Shown here: positions 21,648-26,830 of the stretch, in pieces | Layout of the letters: every line of letters begins with the position of its first letter | Position numbering within the stretch: the stretch's first letter is position 1 | IMG/VR virus record: IMGVR_UViG_3300030328_002852 | Coordinates: 1-26,830 of that record | Source: a virus | Strand: one strand, 5' to 3' | Length of the DNA stretch: 26,830 nt | Made by a program: the position numbers and the translations under genes | Notes under the pieces: model-generated | Told to the model about the DNA's origin: nothing | What the model saw: the letters and a program-made list of their open reading frames with translations, nothing else | Databases searched by the model: none

Positions 21648-24407
21648 ATGGCCATCAAAATCAAATTAAAAAACAGCGTTACTCAAGACGCTGTACCAAC
21701 TGGGACACATCTCCCAGAAGTTGGTGAGCTAGCAGTAAATGCAAATATCAACAGTATTGGCGGCTATATGCGAGCCAGTGATAACAGCATTGTAAAAATA
21801 TTTGGTCCAGGTTCAGTTTCAACTCCAGCAGCATCAACAACAGCTTCTGGAATTGCAGAATTAGCAACCTCAGCAGAGACAACTACAGGAACAGACACGG
21901 CGAGAGTTTGTACTCCAGCGGGTGTTAAGGCTGTTACTGATGCAGAGAGAACGACATCAAATAGTACTTATTTGGCTCTTTCAGGCGGGACTTTAGTTGG
22001 AGTTTTACAAGCGACTGCTGGGAGTAATTCTGCACCTGCTATTCATTTTGGCGATTCAGATTCAGGGATTTATGGCGGTACAAATACAGTTTCTTTAGCT
22101 GCTGGAGGAACTCAAGGTTTAAGTCTTAATTCTTCTGCTTATGTGAATGTTCCTACGAGATTAGGAATTGGAGTTGCTGCTCCTGCTGTACCTCTTCATG
22201 TTATAGGGGAAGCAAGAATAGACCCTGCAAGTGGAACCTCAACTATTCGATTTAGTGTTGGAGGAACTGAAAAAGGAAAACTTGCTGTTGATAGTTCAAG
22301 TAATTTATTTTTTGAAACTGCTGGTACAGAAAGAGCGAGGATAGATGCTTCAGGTCGGTTGCTTGTTGGTCTTGCTTCTGCAAGAACTTTAAATTCTGGT
22401 TATACGCCTCCTTTACAAGTTGAAGGAAATACTGCCACAACATCATCTATTTCAGCGATAAATAATATAAATCAAACAGGTGGTCCGTCTGTTTGGCTTG
22501 GCAAGAGTAGAGGAGCAGCTCTTGGAGGAGTTACGACTGTTCAATCTGGAGATGAATTAGGTTCTATTTTCTTTAATGGTGCTGATGGAACAGACATTCA
22601 AAGTATTGGTGCGTCAATTGTTGCTAAATCAAATGGAACGGTTGCAGGCAATAGGATGCCAGGTGAATTGTTGTTTGCTACAACAGCAGATTCAGCAGGT
22701 TCAGTTGCGCCTACAACACGACTAACCATTGATAGTGCAGGAGCCGTTAACGTTCCAGATAACGGGAAATTTACTGCGGGTGCTTCGGATGATTTATCTA
22801 TTTACCATGATTCAAACCATACTTATATTGACAATCATACAGGTCAGTTAAAGATCCGTAATGCTGCTGCTGGTGACATTCTAATTCAAGCAAGAGATGA
22901 TGACGAAGGTATTATTGTTAAGCCAGACGGAGCCGTAGAACTCTATTACGACCACTCTAAAAAATTTCAAACTTATGACGATGGCATAAAAGTTACTAAT
23001 AGAATTGTAGGAGAAGGAGGAGATCTTCGACTTTCAAGTGGTGCGGCTACTGGAGATATTCAGTTCCAAATAAATGGGTCTACTGTAATGACCGTTCAGG
23101 ACACTTCTAAATTAGAAGTTAATGATGATTTTGAAATAGTTTTAGGTAATGGTTCAGACCTGAAGATCTACCATTCTGCTGGTGCGGCAAGTCATATAAA
23201 TGCTACAGGGCTACTTAATATTGATGGAACTACTGGTGTCAGATTAGAATTTGATAATGCCACGAAATTTGAGACACTTACAGATGGAGCAAAGGTAACA
23301 GGAGACCTAACAGTTACAACTGGAAACTCTATATTAACCAATAGTTCTCAAGGTCAATTAACTGTAAAAGCTGGTGCTACTTATCCAGGTGGTGCTATTA
23401 AATTGGCTGGTGGACAGTCTGGTACAACAGATAGGGGAACAATAATATTTTATAGCGGTGAAGCAACATCGTTAGAGCCACGTATGTACATTGATAGTGC
23501 AGGAGAAGTTGGTATAGGTACATCCACTCCAACTGGTATTCATAACTTAGCCAAAGTTTTAGAAATATCTGGTGGAGACGGTGGTGATCTTATTATAGGA
23601 AATAGTGTCTCAACAAATGTAGGTGCTGGTGCCCATATTGGATCAATTGCTTTTAAAAATATAGATAGTGCGGGTTCTCAACCTCATTACGCAGGTATTA
23701 GATGCGAAGCAGTAGACACTGCTGGAAATATGGATTTACGTTTCTATACAGGAAGCGCAGACTTAGAAGCAGATAATTATGGAGTAAGACTAACAGGACG
23801 TACATATTATGGATATAACTCTAATGGTTATATAACAAAACAAGATAATTACGACACCGACGGTGGAAAATCATATTGGTATGACGGGGGTTCTGGTAAT
23901 AATGTTGTCCAAGCTTCTATTGATGGAACCACTGGTAATATCACATCTAAAGGTAATTTTGTAGTTGGAACTGCTGGTAAAGGTATTGATTTTAGTGCTC
24001 AGACTGCTTCAAGTGCTACAAATGCAACAACTGATAATGAACTCCTCGATCATTTTGAAAGAGGATCTTGGACTCCTACGGATGGAAGTAGTGGTGGTTT
24101 AACTCTTAGTGTTGGGAGTGCTTCATATGTGAGAATTGGAAATTTAGTTTTTATTAATTTTTATGTTACATACCCTTCTAATACTGATACCGCATTAAAC
24201 AATGTCTCGGGATTACCATTTGCTGCAAAAGGTAGCGGTAACTATTCTTATTTGACTGGTCGTATAAGTGGTATTACAAACAATGTTGCGGTGCAAGTCA
24301 ATGCAGGTGCATCTTATATGCACATTTATGTCGGTGATTCAGGGTATTCAAATACACAATTAAGTTCAAAATATGTATTAGTTAGTGGCTGCTATTCAGT
24401 TATTTAA
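21648..24407 (+). CDS. Long tail fibre / receptor-binding protein (919 aa)
   Basis: The N-terminus (MAIKIKLKNSVTQDAVPT) is a typical cyanophage fibre start. The central part repeats 'DLSIYHDSNHTYIDN..GQLKIRN', 'VELYYDHSKKFQTYDDGIKV' and 'DLKIYHSAGAASHINATGLLNIDG', matching the shaft repeats of cyanophage fibres. The last 130 residues (from ELLDHFERGSWTPTDG) form a distinct, aromatic and glycine-rich domain, probably the receptor-binding tip. I see no S74 peptidase (intramolecular chaperone) domain. It likely determines which cyanobacterial surface is bound. Confidence 0.85.
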   Translation: MAIKIKLKNSVTQDAVPTGTHLPEVGELAVNANINSIGGYMRASDNSIVKIFGPGSVSTPAASTTASGIAELATSAETTTGTDTARVCTPAGVKAVTDAERTTSNSTYLALSGGTLVGVLQATAGSNSAPAIHFGDSDSGIYGGTNTVSLAAGGTQGLSLNSSAYVNVPTRLGIGVAAPAVPLHVIGEARIDPASGTSTIRFSVGGTEKGKLAVDSSSNLFFETAGTERARIDASGRLLVGLASARTLNSGYTPPLQVEGNTATTSSISAINNINQTGGPSVWLGKSRGAALGGVTTVQSGDELGSIFFNGADGTDIQSIGASIVAKSNGTVAGNRMPGELLFATTADSAGSVAPTTRLTIDSAGAVNVPDNGKFTAGASDDLSIYHDSNHTYIDNHTGQLKIRNAAAGDILIQARDDDEGIIVKPDGAVELYYDHSKKFQTYDDGIKVTNRIVGEGGDLRLSSGAATGDIQFQINGSTVMTVQDTSKLEVNDDFEIVLGNGSDLKIYHSAGAASHINATGLLNIDGTTGVRLEFDNATKFETLTDGAKVTGDLTVTTGNSILTNSSQGQLTVKAGATYPGGAIKLAGGQSGTTDRGTIIFYSGEATSLEPRMYIDSAGEVGIGTSTPTGIHNLAKVLEISGGDGGDLIIGNSVSTNVGAGAHIGSIAFKNIDSAGSQPHYAGIRCEAVDTAGNMDLRFYTGSADLEADNYGVRLTGRTYYGYNSNGYITKQDNYDTDGGKSYWYDGGSGNNVVQASIDGTTGNITSKGNFVVGTAGKGIDFSAQTASSATNATTDNELLDHFERGSWTPTDGSSGGLTLSVGSASYVRIGNLVFINFYVTYPSNTDTALNNVSGLPFAAKGSGNYSYLTGRISGITNNVAVQVNAGASYMHIYVGDSGYSNTQLSSKYVLVSGCYSVI

Positions 24408-24453
24408 CTTCTTAGACCGTTAGCATGTCTCTAAACTAAGCCGTAAACCTGTC

Positions 24454-24468
24454 ACGTTCGGAGAACGT
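24454..24468 (+). promoter_or_regulatory. Hairpin exposing a GGAG before 24475
   Basis: ACGTTC (24454-24459) and GAACGT (24463-24468) form a perfect six-pair stem with a three-base loop. The only ribosome-binding-like GGAG (24460-24463) lies in the loop and first stem base, 11 bases before ATG 24475. It could tune translation of the next gene. Confidence 0.4.
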
Positions 24469-24474
24469 CCCTAA

Positions 24475-24762
24475 ATGGCATTAACAGAAACACAAGAGAA
24501 CGATAAGATTGAAATCGTTCAGAAATGGAGCATACAGGTAAGAACCGCAACAATCATCAAAAAAGATGGTGTAGAACTTACCCGTTCCTTTAATAGGAAA
24601 GTATTAACACCAGGGACACTTGATGCAAGTGATAACTTAGTGGATACTGATATTTCTGGAGAAGATGCAGACGTACAAGCAATATGTAACGCTGCATGGA
24701 CTTCACAGGTGAAAACAGATTACAAAGCTTTTTTAATTGCTAGCAAAAACGCTACGCCGTAA
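24475..24762 (+). CDS. Cyanophage-type small conserved protein (95 aa)
   Basis: The product begins MALTETQENDKIEIVQKWSIQVRTATI and looks like a small conserved protein I associate with cyanophages near fibre genes. It has a mixed beta-alpha pattern with two tryptophans and no membrane segment. Function unknown; position after the fibres suggests a virion or fibre-associated role. The resemblance is from memory and should be searched. Confidence 0.65.
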   Translation: MALTETQENDKIEIVQKWSIQVRTATIIKKDGVELTRSFNRKVLTPGTLDASDNLVDTDISGEDADVQAICNAAWTSQVKTDYKAFLIASKNATP

Positions 24763-24820
24763 ATTCCGTAATGGTCAGTATTAGTCAAACACTTAAACTC
24801 TTCTTATCTAACATTTTCTT

Positions 24821-25063
24821 ATGTCAACATTAATCGAACGCAGAGATGCACGCAAAGCAGAAGCACAGGCTTTAGCTGATACTTTCAATGCCTCTAAGCA
24901 AGAAATAGACAAGTTAAAGAAAGAGATTCAACAGAAAGAGAATGAGAATGCACAAGTTTATTCTGACTTCACTGTTAAAAATGCACAATATGCAGAACTA
25001 GAACAGATGATTAAAGAAGAAGAAGGCGTGACTGTTGACGTTGAAGCTCCACAAGAGGGCTAA
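24821..25063 (+). CDS. Coiled-coil protein (80 aa)
   Basis: The product is almost entirely a charged helix with heptad-like spacing from residues 5-68 (ALADTFNASKQEIDKLKKEI...), ending in a short acidic tail (VTVDVEAPQEG). It would form a dimeric or trimeric coiled coil. Placed among small late genes, it may be a fibre-associated or scaffold-like protein. No specific function can be read. Confidence 0.6.
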   Translation: MSTLIERRDARKAEAQALADTFNASKQEIDKLKKEIQQKENENAQVYSDFTVKNAQYAELEQMIKEEEGVTVDVEAPQEG

Positions 25064-25087
25064 ACTCTAACTAAACGATTTAATCCA

Positions 25088-25411
25088 ATGGCAATCGTAA
25101 AAACCTGGGAAGTGAACACGATGGAACGTGACATTTCTGACGGACATGTGAATAAGGTTATCTATCGTGTCAAAGCGATTAATAATTCTGACAACACAGA
25201 AGCACCTGATTCAAGACAAACAGGTGAAGTGAATTTCATCAAGCCTTCTAGTCTCCCTTCTGACTTCAAAGCTTACGATTCTTTAGATGCTGCTACCTGC
25301 ATTTCATGGGTCAAAACAGCTTTAGGAACTGATGGTGTTGCTTCTGTAGAAGCAAGAATAGATGCTGCTGTTGCTCCTGCTACGACTGCTGTTGGTAAAC
25401 CCTTCTCTTAA
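25088..25411 (+). CDS. Small late protein, first of a tandem pair (107 aa)
   Basis: The product starts with a strand-rich segment (KTWEVNTMERDISDGHVNKVIYRVKAI) and ends with a helix (ISWVKTALGTDGVASVEARI). Its neighbour 25414-25716 has the same arrangement: D-x-x-D-G-x-V near residue 17 and a VK..LG.D.V..E helix near the end. The two probably arose by duplication. The N-terminal pattern resembles DUF7936-type cyanophage proteins, from memory. Function unknown. Confidence 0.6.
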   Translation: MAIVKTWEVNTMERDISDGHVNKVIYRVKAINNSDNTEAPDSRQTGEVNFIKPSSLPSDFKAYDSLDAATCISWVKTALGTDGVASVEARIDAAVAPATTAVGKPFS

Positions 25412-25413
25412 TC

Positions 25414-25716
25414 ATGGCAACTACATCTTGGGGTCTAGCTAATACAGACTATGACCTTGATGATGGGTTTGTTCATACAGCCCATTACACTGTTCAAAGA
25501 GTTGATGGATCGTATTCTGCTTCTAGCTATGGCAGTTGCAGTTTGACAAAACCTGATACTTTGACAGAAAGGACTGATTTAACAACAGCAGATATTATTG
25601 CTGACGTTAAAAGTGTCCTTGGTTCGGATGCGGTTATAGCAATTGAAAACGGATTACAGCTTCAGATTAGTGAAGAAAAGACTCCTACTCAAGGATCTTT
25701 TGTTCCTAGTTCTTAG
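25414..25716 (+). CDS. Small late protein, second of a tandem pair (100 aa)
   Basis: Starts three bases after its paralogue's stop. The product shows SWGLANTDYDLDDGFVHTAHYTV near the N-terminus and IIADVKSVLGSDAVIAIENGL near the C-terminus, in register with the gene before it. Its 3' end overlaps the end of the leftward ParB-like gene by four bases, and a rightward terminator lies inside that gene. Function unknown; likely a late or virion-associated protein. Confidence 0.6.
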   Translation: MATTSWGLANTDYDLDDGFVHTAHYTVQRVDGSYSASSYGSCSLTKPDTLTERTDLTTADIIADVKSVLGSDAVIAIENGLQLQISEEKTPTQGSFVPSS

Positions 25717-26117
25717 ATCAAAAATCTTTTAATGTCTAAAAATTTAAAAAGATAAAAAGGGCTTTGTGTTATACCACTGGCCCTTATTTTTTGCATTCTA
25801 TGTTTTCCATCAATTAATGTGTATTTTCTCCAGAAAGGGTTAGGAATATTTTGAACAACAATCCCAGGATATTTTGTATCACATTCTTTATATCGTTCAC
25901 CCTGACAACATAAACAATCTTCTTCAATACCTTCTTTTAGATTGCAACCTAACCAAGCAATATCAACATGTTCTAAAACTTTTAACCGTTCAGGTTTAAG
26001 AAGAGGAGCCAGATCAGATATTTTTATAGCACAAGATCCATTACCTATTGTCCAGTCTCCGTAGTCTTTTGAATAAGAAAAAGAATGATAGCCTTCTAAA
26101 AAATAGTAGCTAGTCAT
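25713..26117 (-). CDS. ParB-like domain protein with cysteine cluster (134 aa)
   Basis: This is the only leftward gene among the late genes. Residues 90-115 (RKYTLIDGKHRMQKIRASGI) match the 'x-x-I-D-G-x-H-R' motif of ParB/sulfiredoxin-like folds. That superfamily includes CTP-binding partition proteins and small ATP-dependent enzymes, so function is uncertain. A cysteine cluster (CLCCQGERYKEC, about residues 68-79) could bind metal. It has its own promoter region (26118-26246) and is convergent with 25414-25716. Its separate direction and position suggest an independently expressed accessory ('moron') gene. Confidence 0.6.
   Translation of the reverse strand: MTSYYFLEGYHSFSYSKDYGDWTIGNGSCAIKISDLAPLLKPERLKVLEHVDIAWLGCNLKEGIEEDCLCCQGERYKECDTKYPGIVVQNIPNPFWRKYTLIDGKHRMQKIRASGITQSPFYLFKFLDIKRFLI
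25757..25792 (+). terminator. Terminator for the late rightward transcript
   Basis: AAGGGC (25757-25762) pairs with GCCCTT (25780-25785), followed by a T-rich run to 25792. It lies inside the 3' end of the leftward ParB-like gene, about 40 bases after the last rightward stop, and would end the fibre/accessory transcript. Confidence 0.6.
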
Positions 26118-26246
26118 TGTTGATTTATTATATAAGATTGATTAATTTGCATTTTTAGGACCATGTGTAACGGTAACAATGCAACTAATCCCATAAAAAG
26201 GATTAGAGTTGTGTGAGTTATAGCTTTTAAAATTGCTTCTCGTACC
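26118..26246. promoter_or_regulatory. Divergent promoter region with micro-ORF and hairpin
   Basis: AT-rich start (TATATAA near 26130) between the leftward ParB-like gene and the rightward membrane-protein gene. It includes a perfect 7-bp hairpin, CTAATCC/GGATTAG (26185-26191 with 26200-26206). A rightward 17-codon frame (26163-26216, MCNGNNATNPIKRIRVV) also spans the hairpin. Whether the micro-frame is translated cannot be told from here. Confidence 0.4.
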
Positions 26247-26504
26247 ATGCAGAAGATCCTAAACATTATCAGTGTAATCTCTTTTGTTCTCGTAGCAGCG
26301 ATTACTGGTGGCGGGGTGTTTGGTTATCTTTGGATAACGAATGAAGATAATCAAAAGATGCTTCAAGATAAAGCAATGGAGAAAGTAATGGGTGCTATTA
26401 AGATTCCTGGGTTATCTGGCCCTGCCTTACCTACTGGAGCGTTAACACCTGGACAGCAGAAGAATGAAGAGAAGAAAGCATTGAAGTTTAGTAATCCTTT
26501 CTAA
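26247..26504 (+). CDS. Small membrane protein of cyanophage type (85 aa)
   Basis: Residues 8-30 (IISVISFVLVAAITGGGVFGYLW) form one hydrophobic span. A polar helix and a proline/glycine-rich tail (GLSGPALPTGALTPG) follow. Similar small one-span proteins occur in cyanophages near structural genes, by memory. The next gene begins one base after the stop. Role unknown; a holin is conceivable but not supported. Confidence 0.65.
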   Translation: MQKILNIISVISFVLVAAITGGGVFGYLWITNEDNQKMLQDKAMEKVMGAIKIPGLSGPALPTGALTPGQQKNEEKKALKFSNPF

Positions 26505-26505
26505 G

Positions 26506-26830
26506 TTGATTCCTAAAATTGAAATCCCTGCGATAGGAGTTGAGCCTGTAAAAACATATTTAATACAAGCACCTGTTATTAATGCTCCGAACGTACCAAT
26601 CAATGTACCGATAGGGTTCCCAATTATTGAAATGCCTTGTGTTAAGACAAGAAAAAATTTTGAGAATGATGCCCTGATAGATAATGATCCTGAACACAAT
26701 TTAATTTTGTGTCCTGCACAGACACCAAGTTATGAGCCTATGAGTTACGAGCCTCATAAGCTTGTACCTATAAAAGATGAAGAACCTCAACGATACGAAC
26801 AACCAGAAACCCCTCCAGCACCAGAAGTGC
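26506..26830 (+). CDS. Proline-rich structural-type protein, 3' truncated by window
   Basis: From TTG 26506 the frame stays open for 108 codons to the window edge. The peptide starts IPKIEIPAIGVEPVKTYL, continues with repeated proline/isoleucine pairs (NAPNVPINVPIG), and has PSYEPMSYEP further on. This resembles a virion-associated protein I recall from T4-like cyanophages. The overlap of coding signal on the opposite strand (26442-26699) is a shadow of this frame. The start codon is chosen because it follows the previous stop with only one base between. Confidence 0.6.
   Translation, partial: MIPKIEIPAIGVEPVKTYLIQAPVINAPNVPINVPIGFPIIEMPCVKTRKNFENDALIDNDPEHNLILCPAQTPSYEPMSYEPHKLVPIKDEEPQRYEQPETPPAPEV

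Noticed and set aside
26442-26699. Leftward 85-codon hydrophobic frame
   Set aside because: It overlaps the plus-strand proline/isoleucine-rich frame (26506-26830), whose peptide resembles a cyanophage protein; the leftward frame is its antisense.
1-26830. CRISPR array, insertion sequence, photosynthesis genes (psbA-type), lysis cassette
   Set aside because: No regularly spaced short repeats with unique spacers, no transposase motif, no D1-like sequence and no endolysin were seen on either strand.

Overview
The window looks like part of a temperate, long-tailed (siphovirus-type) phage, most likely of a marine picocyanobacterium (Prochlorococcus or Synechococcus). The DNA is AT-rich. The tail fibre has the 'DL-IYHD ... 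LYYD-SKKF-T' repeats familiar from cyanophage fibres. The right-end small proteins (a 'MALTE..DKIEI' protein, a one-helix membrane protein, a proline/isoleucine-rich protein) are of kinds I associate with cyanophages. This host assignment rests on remembered family resemblance, not on a search. The capsid genes, a repressor and a lysis cassette are not visible in the window.

Layout. (1) 1-3094, minus strand: a tight early-type operon of small genes with overlapping starts and stops. It includes a PD-(D/E)XK nuclease (918-1544) and, cut by the left edge, a RusA-like resolvase. A control region with CCCC repeats (3095-3226) separates it from a rightward 51-codon gene and two leftward small genes (3372-3811). 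(2) 3905-5559, plus strand: small and large terminase subunits. (3) 5560-5987: no convincing gene, but a probable folded RNA and two rho-independent terminators. (4) 5986-7621, minus strand: a tyrosine recombinase and two tiny downstream genes. (5) 7622-7886: an intact phage attachment site. It holds the 3' half of a CAT-anticodon tRNA, flanked by two pairs of 9-bp direct repeats that look like integrase arm sites. (6) 7887-19454, plus strand: neck, tail terminator, tail tube, frameshifted tail chaperone, tape measure, lambda L/K/I-J-like tip proteins, and two further tail-tube-like proteins. (7) 19524-24407: two long fibre-type proteins. (8) 24475-26830: small accessory or structural genes, one leftward ParB-like gene, and a truncated proline-rich protein.

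How it fits together. TerS and TerL would package DNA. The neck and tail genes follow lambda order (gp10-like, U, V, G/GT, H, L, K, I-J). Integrase would recombine the attP core with a host tRNA gene and restore that gene's 3' end. Because attP is intact and phage genes lie on both sides, the sequence represents the circular or virion form, not an integrated prophage. In the integrated form the tail operon would lie at one end and the integrase at the other.

The most unusual points are: (a) the normal portal-protease-capsid block is absent between terminase and neck, its place being taken by RNA, integrase and attP; (b) three proteins share a tail-tube signature; (c) attP is densely organised and its last arm repeat abuts the first tail start codon; (d) there is an unidentified structured RNA after terL; (e) the tube gene appears to be its own transcription unit.
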